A stretch of DNA of 64,000 bases, taken from Sinorhizobium sojae CCBAU 05684. Lineage in GTDB: Bacteria; Pseudomonadota; Alphaproteobacteria; Rhizobiales; Rhizobiaceae. Shown here piece by piece: positions 52,268 through 61,101 of the stretch. The stretch lies in NCBI RefSeq assembly GCF_002288525.1, contig NZ_CP023068.1:806001-870000 (forward strand), read 5' to 3'. How positions within the stretch are numbered: position 1 is the stretch's first letter; every line of letters begins with the position of its first letter. The position numbers and the translations under genes were made by a program. The notes under the pieces are model-generated. The model saw only the letters and a list, made by a program, of their open reading frames with translations, searched no databases and was not told where the DNA came from.

Positions 52268-52495
52268 TTCCCAGTTTCGGGCTCACCAGGGAGCGGCTTC
52301 ATTGAAGAAGAATATTCTGTTCCCGTCGGCGGGGTCTCTGCCCCTTTGCTGGAAAGGCCGCACTTTCCTGCGATCCGGCCATTTCCCGAGCTTCAGTTTG
52401 CCAGCTGTGCCGCGCGGAAGTCTCCGAAAAGACGCACTGACGCGGCACATAATTTCGAATATGACCTTTCCGCGATATACGCAGATGATCGCCCT

Positions 52496-53872
52496 TCAGG
52501 CCTTTAACCCGGCGCGAACGGCCGGATCCTCCAGCGTCGCGTCCAGCACCTTGCGGGTGCGCTCGACAATGCCGTCGATTTCCGCTTCGGTGCAGCAGAG
52601 CGGCGGCGCATAGCCGAGGACGCCGTTGGCGAAGGCGCGGATGACGAGACCGTTCTCCCAGGCGCGGTCGAAGATGCGCCGCGCCGGGTCGGCGGCCGCC
52701 GGCAATGGGGTCTTCTTTTCCTTGTCGGTTACGAGCTCAACGGCGGCGAGCATGCCGCGGCCGCGGACATCGCCGACGAGCGGATGGTCCTTGAGGCCCT
52801 GAAGCCCCGCCATCAGCCGTGCGCCCGCTTTGCGGCCGCTGTCCAGCAACCCGTTCTCGTAGAGCTTCAGCACTTCGAGGCCGACCGCGGCGCTGACGGG
52901 GTGGGCCGAATAGGTGTAGCCGTGGCCGACTGCTGCAGCACCGGCGCTGTCGGCGATCGTCTGGTAGATATGATCGCCCATGAAAACCGCGCCCATCGGC
53001 ACATAGCCGGAGGTCAGGCCCTTCGCCACGGTCATGAAATCCGGAACGATCTCATCCTCATCGCAGGCAAAGAGCGGACCGGTGCGGCCGAAGCCGGTGA
53101 TTACCTCGTCGGCCACGAAGAGGATGCCGAGTTCGTGGCAGAGCTTGCGCATCGCCTTCATCCAACCTTTGGGCGGCACCAGCACTCCGCCAGATCCCTG
53201 GATCGGCTCCGCATAGAACGCGGCGACCCGCTCTGGGCCGATCTCCTCGACCTTCCGCCTCAGTGCCGCAAGCGACGCGTCGATGATCGCCTGCGGATCG
53301 TCACCGACCGGATTGCGGTACGCATAGTGTGACGGGATCTTATGCTGCCAGTCAAAGGGGATGCCGAAGCCGGCATGAAAGGCCGGCAGCGCCGTCAGAC
53401 CTGCACCAACGGTCGATGAGCCGTGATAGCCCTGCTCGACGGAGATGAACTGGTCGCGTTGCGGCTCGCCGCGGGCGATCCAGTAATAACGGATGAAGCG
53501 GATCGTGCTGTCGACGGCGTCGGAGCCGCCAAGCGTGAAGTAGACGTGATCCAGATTGCCCGGCGCCCGTTCGGCGAGTTCTGAGGCGAGCCGGATCGCG
53601 GGCTCCGATCCGAGGCCGAAATAGGCGGTCGCATAGGGCAGTTCGCGCATCTGCCGGGTTGCCGCCTCGACGATGCTCTCATGGCCATAGCCGGCATTGA
53701 CGCACCAGAGGCCGGCAAAACCGTCGATCAGTTGCTTGCCCGAAGCATCGGTGACTGTCGCACCTCTGGCGGAGGCGAGCACGCGCACACCGAGTTTTTC
53801 ATGGCTGCGGTAGGAAGCGACCGGATGGATGAGATGAGCGCGGTCAAGTTCGATGAGGGAATTGCTGTACAT
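52496..53872 (-). CDS. Class III aminotransferase (omega-amino acid/polyamine type)
   Basis: A 458-residue PLP enzyme of the class III family. It includes FTLGGSDAVDSTIRFIRYYW, EQGYHGSS, and LFVADEVITGFGRTGPLFAC followed by TVAKGLTSGY with the PLP lysine at 284. Relatives move amino groups from beta-alanine, GABA, putrescine or taurine to pyruvate. The start at 53872 has GGAGA five bases upstream. The acetyltransferase gene ends 13 bases before it. Probable role: deamination of imported or oxidised amines, feeding the semialdehyde dehydrogenase encoded at 59628. Confidence 0.93.
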   Translation of the reverse strand: MYSNSLIELDRAHLIHPVASYRSHEKLGVRVLASARGATVTDASGKQLIDGFAGLWCVNAGYGHESIVEAATRQMRELPYATAYFGLGSEPAIRLASELAERAPGNLDHVYFTLGGSDAVDSTIRFIRYYWIARGEPQRDQFISVEQGYHGSSTVGAGLTALPAFHAGFGIPFDWQHKIPSHYAYRNPVGDDPQAIIDASLAALRRKVEEIGPERVAAFYAEPIQGSGGVLVPPKGWMKAMRKLCHELGILFVADEVITGFGRTGPLFACDEDEIVPDFMTVAKGLTSGYVPMGAVFMGDHIYQTIADSAGAAAVGHGYTYSAHPVSAAVGLEVLKLYENGLLDSGRKAGARLMAGLQGLKDHPLVGDVRGRGMLAAVELVTDKEKKTPLPAAADPARRIFDRAWENGLVIRAFANGVLGYAPPLCCTEAEIDGIVERTRKVLDATLEDPAVRAGLKA

Positions 53873-53885
53873 GGGACTCTCCGGG

Positions 53886-54722
53886 TCAGCCAAGCGCCTG
53901 GTTGGCGAGGGCGAAGGTTGTCGCGGTGGCATCGGCGGCGCGTTGATTGACCGACGTCGTCATGGCGATAGCGTCGCCGACATGGGCAAGACCCTGTTCG
54001 GTGAGCCATGGCCCGAGGCCGGTGGCTGCGATCGTATCTACCCGCAAAAATTGCCCGGGCCGCCGGGCGATGAAATGTGCTATCAATGCCTTGGCGTCGT
54101 TGAGATCGGCGGCAACGACGGGCCCGATGACTTCGCCACGGCCAAAGGGCCTGAGGGCAGAGAAGCCGCAAACGCGTCCTTCGCGGCGGATCACCGCGAA
54201 TTCGCCGACCGTCGCGATATAGGCGATGAGGTCGCCGCGGTCTGCGCCGAAGGCGCCGCGGTCGAGTTCGGCAATGGCTGTGACGTCGGACGCGTTCGCG
54301 GGCTCCACGCCTGCCGGCGCGGCCGTTTCGCGAACGACGCCCTGTTGCTGCAGCACGCGCCCCGTCTCCCGGAAGCCGACCTTCTCGTAAAGCGGCAGAC
54401 CTTCCGCAGTGGCCACCAGCCGCAGCGGGCGATTGCCGGCAATGCGCAAGGCGGCGTCCATCAGGCGGCGCCCGAGTCCGCGGCCGCGCATGGCTTCGTC
54501 GACAATCACCATATTGATGGTTGCGCAGTCCTCTTTGTAAGAGGTGACGAGCACGGTGCCGACGATCCGATCGTCCTCGACTGCGACGACGCCTTCGCTC
54601 AAGGCGAGCGCCATCTGCCAGTCCTCAGGCCGGTGCGGCCAACCCGCCTGGCGTGATAGACTGACGGCGGCATCGAGGTGTTCGGGGCTGAAGGCTATGA
54701 GATCGATCTGACGTGTCTGCAT
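53886..54722 (-). CDS. Two-domain GNAT family N-acetyltransferase
   Basis: A 278-residue protein. The first half is a GNAT domain with acetyl-CoA motif RGRGLGRRLMDAALRIAG and preceding beta strand ATINMVIVDEAM. The second half (from about 140) is the YitH/HolE-like C-terminal domain. Proteins of this layout are common next to amine or opine catabolism genes, but the acceptor is unknown. First gene of the operon with the aminotransferase. An inverted repeat covers its ribosome-binding region. Confidence 0.9.
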   Translation of the reverse strand: MQTRQIDLIAFSPEHLDAAVSLSRQAGWPHRPEDWQMALALSEGVVAVEDDRIVGTVLVTSYKEDCATINMVIVDEAMRGRGLGRRLMDAALRIAGNRPLRLVATAEGLPLYEKVGFRETGRVLQQQGVVRETAAPAGVEPANASDVTAIAELDRGAFGADRGDLIAYIATVGEFAVIRREGRVCGFSALRPFGRGEVIGPVVAADLNDAKALIAHFIARRPGQFLRVDTIAATGLGPWLTEQGLAHVGDAIAMTTSVNQRAADATATTFALANQALG

Positions 54723-55033
54723 TGCGAATCTTCCTCATTTCTGACCTGGGAGTCTGGAGGATTCGCATGCGGCACATCGTCTGAAGGTCTGCGTTCGCGC
54801 GATATCTTATGGCTTTGCTGGGCCGAGCCGCCGCATCTTATGCTGGCAGGCTGCGGTGGGCTGCGGGAACTGGAGCCTCGGACAAAGCGGGGCGGGTGGG
54901 GCTCGCAAGGTTCTGCCAAAGGCGACTTTCTATACGGTAGATTCTGCTTTGATGTTCGCCAAATCAGGTGAGCCGAGGCGTTGGCCAGCGCCTATGATCA
55001 TAGCATCCGGTCCCCACTACGAAGGAAATGCAC
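54723..55033. other. Divergent intergenic region with a dyad
   Basis: About 310 bases between the acetyltransferase (minus) and HAD gene (plus). An inverted repeat with arms TGCGAAT (54723-54729) and ATTCGCA (54761-54767) overlaps the ribosome site of the acetyltransferase and could act as an operator or an mRNA hairpin. No gene was seen; the plus-strand frame at 54678 has no support. Confidence 0.4.
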
Positions 55034-55702
55034 ATGACGACCTTCCGCCCGAAATACATCACCTTCGACTGCTACGGCACGCTGACCAACTTCCAGATGG
55101 CGGAAGCGGCCCGCGACCTCTATAGCGAGCAGCTGGACGAGCCGCGGATGGCGGAGTTCGTCAGGAATTTCGCCGCCTACCGACTCGATGAGATCCTGGG
55201 TGACTGGAAGCCCTATGCCGAGGTGGTGCACAATTCGCTCGAGCGCACCTGCAAGCGCAACGGCATCAAATTCCGCGACGAGGCCGCGCGGATGGTCTAT
55301 GAACGTGTGCCGACCTGGGGTCCGCATCCGGACGTTCCGGCGGGACTCGCCAAGGTCGCCAAGGAAATTCCGCTGGTCATCCTGTCAAATGCGATGAACT
55401 CTCAGATCATGTCCAACGTCGAGAAGCTCGGCGCGCCGTTCCACAAGGTCTATACCGCCGAACAGGCGCAGGCCTACAAGCCGCGGTTCAAAGCCTTCGA
55501 ATACATGCTGGACATGCTGGGTTGCGGCCCTGAGGACATCCTGCACTGCTCTTCCTCGTTCCGCTACGATCTGATGTCGGCCCATGACCTCGGCATCAAG
55601 AACAAGGTGTGGGTGAACCGCGGTCACGAGCCGGCAAATCCCTATTACGGCTATACCGAGATCGCCAACATCTCGGAACTGCCAGGCGTCGTCGGGCTCT
55701 GA
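55034..55702 (+). CDS. HAD hydrolase, type II haloacid dehalogenase-like (copy 2)
   Basis: A 222-residue HAD hydrolase with motif I FDCYGTLTNF (the DxYGT form of haloacid dehalogenases), PLVILSNAMNSQIM, AQAYKPRFKAFEYML and HCSSSFRYDLMSAHDLGI. The start at 55034 is preferred: AAGGA lies seven bases upstream, whereas it is too close to the ATG at 55028. It is similar in plan to the HAD gene at 51551 but clearly different in sequence. It leads an operon with a PuuB-like oxidase 23 bases downstream. Confidence 0.88.
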   Translation: MTTFRPKYITFDCYGTLTNFQMAEAARDLYSEQLDEPRMAEFVRNFAAYRLDEILGDWKPYAEVVHNSLERTCKRNGIKFRDEAARMVYERVPTWGPHPDVPAGLAKVAKEIPLVILSNAMNSQIMSNVEKLGAPFHKVYTAEQAQAYKPRFKAFEYMLDMLGCGPEDILHCSSSFRYDLMSAHDLGIKNKVWVNRGHEPANPYYGYTEIANISELPGVVGL

Positions 55703-55725
55703 ACAAGGAAAATGGGCGGTCCGCC

Positions 55726-57000
55726 ATGAAATACGTTTCCTATTGGCACGACACCGCCCCGGCCTTCGCCGGGGCCATGCAGGGCCCGGTTGACGGCCAT
55801 TACGACGTCGCCATAATCGGCGGCGGCTTCACCGGGCTGGGCGCGGCCCGCCAACTCGCCAAGGCCGGCGCGAAGGTCGTCGTGCTGGAGGCGGAAAGGG
55901 TCGGTTGGGGCGCCTCCGGCCGCAATGGCGGGCATCTGAACAATGGCCTCGCTCACAGCTATCTGGCGGCAAAGGCGGAGCTCGGAAAGGAGCGGGCGAT
56001 CGCCCTCTACAAGGCGCTCGACGATTCGATCGACACGCTCGAGGCACTGATTGCTGAAGAGGGCATAGACTGCAATTTCCGGCGGGCCGGAAAGCTGAAG
56101 CTCGCTTCGAAGCCCCAACACTTCGAGACGATTGCGCGAAATTTCGAAGCGGTGAATGCCGAGGTGGACGCCGATACCGACCTGCTCAGAGCGAATGAAC
56201 TCAAAGACGAGGTGGGCGCCCCCTTCTTCGGGGCAATGCTTTCGAAGAAGAGCGCGATGATGCATATGGGCCGCTATGTCGTCGGTCTCGCCGACGCGGC
56301 GAGCCGTCATGGCGCGACGATCTTCGAGCACGCGGCGGTTACCGATCATCGGCGAACCGGCGGCCGACATGAGTTGATGACGGCGCGGGGGAACGTGACC
56401 GCCGACCAGGTGCTGGTCGCCACCGGCGCCTATACGCCCTCGGCTTTCGGTTATTTCCGGCGCCGCATCATCGCGGTCGGCAGCTTCATAATCGCCACCC
56501 GGCCGCTGACGGCGGCGGAGGTGCAGTCGACGATGCCGGGTAACCGCACCTGCGTCACGTCGAAGAATATCGGCAATTATTTTCGGCTTTCCCCGGACAA
56601 TCGGCTGATCTTTGGCGGGCGCGCCAGGTTTTCTGCGACATCGGACCAGCGGTCGGATGCAAGGAGCGGTGCGATCCTGAAGGCGAGCCTTGCGGAGATC
56701 TTTCCGCAACTCGCCAATGTCGAGATCGATTATTGCTGGGGCGGGCTTGTCGACGTGACCAAGGACCGATACCCGCGCGCCGGCTATCAAGATGGAGTCT
56801 GGTATGCCATGGGCTATTCCGGCCACGGCGCGCAGCTTGCGACTCATCTGGGGATGATCATCGCCGACTCCATTCTCGACCGGCCGGATCGTAATCCACT
56901 GAAGGGCCTCGATTGGCCGGCTGTGCCGGGACATTTCGGCAAGCCCTGGTTTCTGCCGCTGGTTGGCATGTACTACAAGATGCTGGACCGGATTCAGTAG
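55726..57000 (+). CDS. FAD-dependent oxidase, PuuB/OrdL-like
   Basis: A 424-residue DAO-family flavoenzyme. The FAD motif VAIIGGGFTGLGAARQLAKAG is followed by GWGASGRNGGHLNNGLAH, typical of gamma-glutamylputrescine oxidase PuuB and OrdL proteins. The C-terminus has the family end GYSGHGAQLATHLGMIIA. It oxidises an amine to an aldehyde, which fits the aldehyde dehydrogenase and transaminase genes nearby. The ATG at 55726 begins MKYVSYW. The end overlaps the convergent LysR gene by a few bases. Confidence 0.9.
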   Translation: MKYVSYWHDTAPAFAGAMQGPVDGHYDVAIIGGGFTGLGAARQLAKAGAKVVVLEAERVGWGASGRNGGHLNNGLAHSYLAAKAELGKERAIALYKALDDSIDTLEALIAEEGIDCNFRRAGKLKLASKPQHFETIARNFEAVNAEVDADTDLLRANELKDEVGAPFFGAMLSKKSAMMHMGRYVVGLADAASRHGATIFEHAAVTDHRRTGGRHELMTARGNVTADQVLVATGAYTPSAFGYFRRRIIAVGSFIIATRPLTAAEVQSTMPGNRTCVTSKNIGNYFRLSPDNRLIFGGRARFSATSDQRSDARSGAILKASLAEIFPQLANVEIDYCWGGLVDVTKDRYPRAGYQDGVWYAMGYSGHGAQLATHLGMIIADSILDRPDRNPLKGLDWPAVPGHFGKPWFLPLVGMYYKMLDRIQ

Positions 57001-57929
57001 CCGTACCAAGGCGGCGTTTCCGGCGGCAGCCCCGCATCGACGCCCGCGCGGCGGCGGAAACGCTCGGTCGCGAAATCCACGAAAGCACGTATGCGAGCCG
57101 AGACTCTGCGGCCCTCCGCATGCACGATGTGAATCGGCACCGGCTCGCGCTCGTAATCGGCAAGCACGACATCGAGCCGGCCGGCCTCGATTTCCGGCGC
57201 TACTTGATAGGACTGAAAACGGGATAGTCCCCATCCGGCAACGGCGGCGGCGATCGCGGCATCATTGGTATTAACGATCAGGCGAGCGCCAATCGGGACC
57301 CGTATGCTATTGTCGCGTCCAAACTGCCATTCGGAATGGCCGAAAAGGCCATCGCGGCCGACCATGCGGTGGCGTGTGAGGTCTTGTGGGCTTTGTGGCT
57401 TTCCGAAGCGGGCGAAATAGTCTGGCGAGCCACAGACGACCTGCCGCACCGAGCCGATGCGGCGCGCGATGAGGCCGGAAGAGGGCAGCGCCGCGATGCG
57501 GATTGCCACATCCAGTCCTTCCTCGACAAGATTGGTCACTCGATCGACGAAGACCGTCTTGACCTGCATGGCGGGGTAGTGATCGAGAAAGTCGAGGACG
57601 ATCGGCAGGACATGGATGCGCCCGAAGAGCGCCGGTGCCGTGACCGTAAGCAGCCCTGCCGGATGCGTGAAGCTGCCCGCGGCATTGGCTTCGGCTTCGG
57701 CGATTTCCGCGAGAATGCGGCGGCAGTCGGCGACATAGCCCTCGCCGGCCGCTGTCAGCTTCACCGACCGCGTCGTGCGAACCAGCAGTCTCGTGCCGAT
57801 TTGTTGTTCCAGTGCGGCGATCGCCCGCGTCACCGATGGCGGGCTCATATGCAGCATCTTGGCAGCCTGGGCGAAGCTGCCGCTGTCGACCACCTGGGAA
57901 AAGATCCGCATGGCCTGCCAGCGGTCCAT
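56994..57929 (-). CDS. LysR family transcriptional regulator
   Basis: A 311-residue LysR-type regulator. The N-terminal helix-turn-helix (MRIFSQVVDSGSFAQAAKML then PPSVTRAIAALEQQIGTRLL) is followed by a co-inducer domain. It belongs by style to the subgroup with an SPPSVTRAIAALE-type recognition helix (CrgA-like). It is divergent from the GST-flavoprotein pair, which it probably controls; the 118-base gap should hold its operator. The stop overlaps the PuuB-like gene stop. Confidence 0.94.
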   Translation of the reverse strand: MDRWQAMRIFSQVVDSGSFAQAAKMLHMSPPSVTRAIAALEQQIGTRLLVRTTRSVKLTAAGEGYVADCRRILAEIAEAEANAAGSFTHPAGLLTVTAPALFGRIHVLPIVLDFLDHYPAMQVKTVFVDRVTNLVEEGLDVAIRIAALPSSGLIARRIGSVRQVVCGSPDYFARFGKPQSPQDLTRHRMVGRDGLFGHSEWQFGRDNSIRVPIGARLIVNTNDAAIAAAVAGWGLSRFQSYQVAPEIEAGRLDVVLADYEREPVPIHIVHAEGRRVSARIRAFVDFATERFRRRAGVDAGLPPETPPWYGY

Positions 57930-58047
57930 CGCGCCAATCCTCCGATTATTTCACAGAAAGAAATTGTCTAGTGCACTGATGGGATCTTATCAACTCCAAG
58001 AACAATAACCAATCTTCCGGCTGTTCCAGTTTCATCAGGAGGCAGTC

Positions 58048-58659
58048 GTGAAGCTCTATTACCATCCCCTCTCAGGCCATGCGCACCGCGCGCGGCTCTT
58101 CCTCTCGCTGCTCGGCATCGAACATGAGCTCGTGGTGGTCGATCTCGCCCGGAAAGAGCACAAGGAACCTGGCTTCCTGAAGCTCAATCCCTTTGGCCAG
58201 GTTCCGGTGCTCGCTGACGGCGGTACGATCGTCTGCGATTCGAACGCTATTCTCGTCTATCTTGCCAAGAAAACCGGGCGCATCGACTGGCTGCCGGAAG
58301 ACCCGGAGGGGGCGGCCGCCATCCAGCGCTGGCTTTCCGTCGCTGCCGGCCAGATTGCCCATGGCCCGGCGCAGGCGCGCCTCATCAACGTGTTCAAGGC
58401 TGCCTATCGTGCCGATGAAGTCATACTGCGGTCGCACGCAATTCTAAGCCTGGTCGAGACGGAGCTCGAGGGCAGGGACTTTATTGCCGCCGATCGGCCG
58501 ACCATCGCCGACGTGGCGCTCTACAGCTACGTGTCGCGGGCACCCGAAGGCGATGTGGATCTTCAACCCTATGCGAACATCCGCACCTGGCTCGCGCGTG
58601 TTGAGGCGCTGCCGGGCTTTGTCGAGTTCCAGAAGACCTCGGTGGGTCTGGCAGCGTAA
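58048..58659 (+). CDS. Glutathione S-transferase
   Basis: A 203-residue GST with a thioredoxin-like N-terminal domain ([20 protein letters not shown], then [20 protein letters not shown] with the cis-Pro and glutathione-binding Ser) and an all-helical C-terminal domain. GTG start at 58048 with AGGAGG upstream. It probably detoxifies an electrophile or aids catabolism together with the FMN protein 13 bases downstream. Confidence 0.92.
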   Translation: MKLYYHPLSGHAHRARLFLSLLGIEHELVVVDLARKEHKEPGFLKLNPFGQVPVLADGGTIVCDSNAILVYLAKKTGRIDWLPEDPEGAAAIQRWLSVAAGQIAHGPAQARLINVFKAAYRADEVILRSHAILSLVETELEGRDFIAADRPTIADVALYSYVSRAPEGDVDLQPYANIRTWLARVEALPGFVEFQKTSVGLAA

Positions 58660-58672
58660 ATGGAGGTCCGCC

Positions 58673-59620
58673 ATGGAAAGCCCCGTCCTCGTTCCTTCTC
58701 CCTGGCATCAGGGCGAGATCGCGGTGCAGCGCCTTGTCGGGGTGGAAGCTCGCATGCACGAGGTCGGCCGTCGGGTCGTGCGCGATCATCTGATCGATCA
58801 GCACCGTGAATTCTACCCCCTTCTACCGATGGTGGTGCTCGGCGCCGTCGACCCCAATGGCGACGTCTGGACAACACTGCGGTTCGGCTACCCGGGCTTC
58901 CTCCGGGCTCCGGACGCCCATACCCTGAACGTCGAACTCGCTAGGGAGCCGGCGGATCCCGCGGAGCCGGGCATGGAAGATGGTGCCGCGCTCGGCCTAC
59001 TTGGGATCGATCTCGGCACGCGCCGGCGCAACCGTCTGAACGGAACCATTGCGCGCAACAGCCGCGGTTTCGATCTCGACGTCGGGCAGAGCTTCGGCAA
59101 TTGTCCGAAATATATCCAGCTCAGACAGGTCCGCTACATCCGCGATCCGGTGGAGCCGCCGGCGGTGCCACCGAGGTCGAGCTTCGCACTCGACCAGACG
59201 GCCCGCGCCATCATCGCGCGAGCGGACACATTTTTCGTGGCGAGCTACGCCGACGTCGAAGTGGGCCGCCAGGTGGACGTCTCCCATCGCGGCGGCCGCG
59301 CCGGATTCGTCCATCTCGGCAAGGACGGATGGCTGACGATTCCGGATTTTCCCGGGAACCGCTTTTTCAACACGCTCGGCAATATCGCACTCAACGGGCG
59401 CGCCGGGCTCGCCTTTCCGGATTTCCAGACCGGCGGGCTCTTGCAGATGACGGGGGAGGCGGAGCTCCTGTTCGAGCACCCTGATGGCGAGCCATTCGAG
59501 GGTGCCGAACGCTACTGGCGCTTTCGTCCCCGTCGTATCGTATGGCGGGCGGACGCCGTGCCGATCCGCTACGATCTTGCCGAATGGTCGCCGTACACTC
59601 TGGCGACCGGGGTCTGGTAG
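58673..59620 (+). CDS. FMN-binding split-barrel (pyridoxamine 5'-phosphate oxidase-like) protein
   Basis: A 315-residue protein of the pyridoxamine-phosphate-oxidase-like split-barrel family. Key parts are QHREFYPLLPMVVLGAVDPN, then GLLGIDLGTRRRNRLNGTI, DTFFVASYADVEVGRQVDVS and FFNTLGNIALNGRAGLAFPD. The start at 58673 has GGAGG six bases upstream. Often found beside GST and LysR genes in proteobacteria. The reaction is unknown; a flavin- or deazaflavin-linked reduction is most likely. Confidence 0.85.
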   Translation: MESPVLVPSPWHQGEIAVQRLVGVEARMHEVGRRVVRDHLIDQHREFYPLLPMVVLGAVDPNGDVWTTLRFGYPGFLRAPDAHTLNVELAREPADPAEPGMEDGAALGLLGIDLGTRRRNRLNGTIARNSRGFDLDVGQSFGNCPKYIQLRQVRYIRDPVEPPAVPPRSSFALDQTARAIIARADTFFVASYADVEVGRQVDVSHRGGRAGFVHLGKDGWLTIPDFPGNRFFNTLGNIALNGRAGLAFPDFQTGGLLQMTGEAELLFEHPDGEPFEGAERYWRFRPRRIVWRADAVPIRYDLAEWSPYTLATGVW

Positions 59621-59627
59621 ATGACGG

Positions 59628-61085
59628 TCAGTCCAGCCCCCCGATATGGAAGCTCTTCATTTCGAGATACTCTTCAATGCCGACCTGGGCTCCCTCGCGC
59701 CCGAGCCCCGACTGCTTTACGCCGCCGAAGGGTGCGACTTCCGTGGAGATGGCACCGGTGTTGAGGCCGATCATGCCGAATTCGAGCGCTTCCCCAACGC
59801 GCCAGGAACGCTTCAGGCTCTCCGTGTAGAAATAGGCAGCGAGACCGAACGGTGTGCCGTTGGCGATCGCGATCGCTTCTTCTTCCGTTTCGAAGCGGAA
59901 GAGCGGGGCGACGGGGCCGAAGGTTTCTTCGCTCGCGAGCAGCATGTCGGTCGTCGCACCGGTCAAGACGATCGGGGCCGTGTATTGCCTGCCGTCCGGC
60001 ACGGCATTGCCGCGCGCCGCGACCTTCGCGCCCTTCGCGAGAGCATCCTCGACATGCCGGTCGATCTTCTCGATCGCCGCCGCGTTGATCATCGGGCCGA
60101 TTGCAATTCCGGGCTCGGTGCCCGGGCCGACCTTCATGGCGTTGACGCGGGCGCCGAGCTTCTCGGCGAAGGAGTCGTACACTGCAGCCTGTACCAGGAT
60201 ACGATTGGCGCAGACGCAGGTCTGGCCGCCATTGCGGAACTTGGAGACGATCGCTCCTTCCACGGCGAGATCGAGATCGGCATCGTCGAAGACGATGAAC
60301 GGGGCGTTGCCGCCGAGTTCGAGGGAGAGGCGCTTGACGCTGTCGGCGGCGCCGCGCATCAACAGCGATCCGACGCGCGTCGAGCCGGTGAAGGAGATCT
60401 TGCGCACCGTCTCGTTCGCCATGAACTCGTCGCCGATCGCCGCTGGCATGCCGGTGACGATGTTGATCACCCCGGCCGGGATGCCGGCCCGCTCGGCAAG
60501 TACTCCAAGGGCAAGCGCGGAGAAGGGCGTGAATTCCGACGGCTTGATCACCACGGTGCAGCCGGCGGCGAGTGCCGGCGCGACCTTGCGGGTGATCATC
60601 GCGTTCGGGAAGTTCCAGGGCGTGATGATGGCGCAGACACCGACGGCCTCCTTCAACACGACAATGCGGCGGTCCGGTGTGGGCGAGGGGATCGTATGGC
60701 CGCCGATTCGGCGCGCTTCCTCGGCGAACCATTTGACGAAGGACGCGCCGTACCGGATTTCGCCTCGCGCCTCGTCGAGCGGCTTTCCCTGCTCCAGGGT
60801 CAGGAGCAGCGCCAGATCCTCGAGGTTCTCGATCATCAACGCGTACCAGCGCTCGAGCAGGGCGGCCCGTTCCGCATGCGTCTTCTTCTTCCAGGGTCCG
60901 AATGCGGCGTTGGCCGCGTCGATCGCCGCGCGCGTTTCAGCAGTCCCCATGTCCGGAACCGTGCCGAGAGTCCTCTGGCTTGCCGGTTCGACGACTTCAA
61001 CGACCTCGCCCGAAGCTGCTTCGATCCATTTCCCCTCGACGAGGCCCGCCTGGCGGAAGAGATCGCGATCCGTCAAATTTTGCAT
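59628..61085 (-). CDS. gabD: NAD(P)-dependent succinate-semialdehyde dehydrogenase
   Basis: Aldehyde dehydrogenase of 485 residues, the usual GabD length. Catalytic residues: Glu256 in LSLELGGNAPF and Cys290 in RNGGQTCVCANR, the latter being the GabD form of the ALDH active site. The N-terminus (LFRQAGLVEGKW) is also GabD-like. The start at 61085 has GAGGG upstream. It would convert succinate semialdehyde from GABA or polyamine breakdown to succinate. Last gene of the operon with the tartrate dehydrogenase-like gene (16 bases) and a second aldehyde dehydrogenase. Confidence 0.92.
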   Translation of the reverse strand: MQNLTDRDLFRQAGLVEGKWIEAASGEVVEVVEPASQRTLGTVPDMGTAETRAAIDAANAAFGPWKKKTHAERAALLERWYALMIENLEDLALLLTLEQGKPLDEARGEIRYGASFVKWFAEEARRIGGHTIPSPTPDRRIVVLKEAVGVCAIITPWNFPNAMITRKVAPALAAGCTVVIKPSEFTPFSALALGVLAERAGIPAGVINIVTGMPAAIGDEFMANETVRKISFTGSTRVGSLLMRGAADSVKRLSLELGGNAPFIVFDDADLDLAVEGAIVSKFRNGGQTCVCANRILVQAAVYDSFAEKLGARVNAMKVGPGTEPGIAIGPMINAAAIEKIDRHVEDALAKGAKVAARGNAVPDGRQYTAPIVLTGATTDMLLASEETFGPVAPLFRFETEEEAIAIANGTPFGLAAYFYTESLKRSWRVGEALEFGMIGLNTGAISTEVAPFGGVKQSGLGREGAQVGIEEYLEMKSFHIGGLD

Positions 61086-61101
61086 GGTGTTTCCCTCATG
61101 A

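Noticed and set aside
55651-57234. 527-codon minus-strand frame antisense to the PuuB-like gene
   Set aside because: Shadow; it also runs across the end of the LysR gene without a plausible start.
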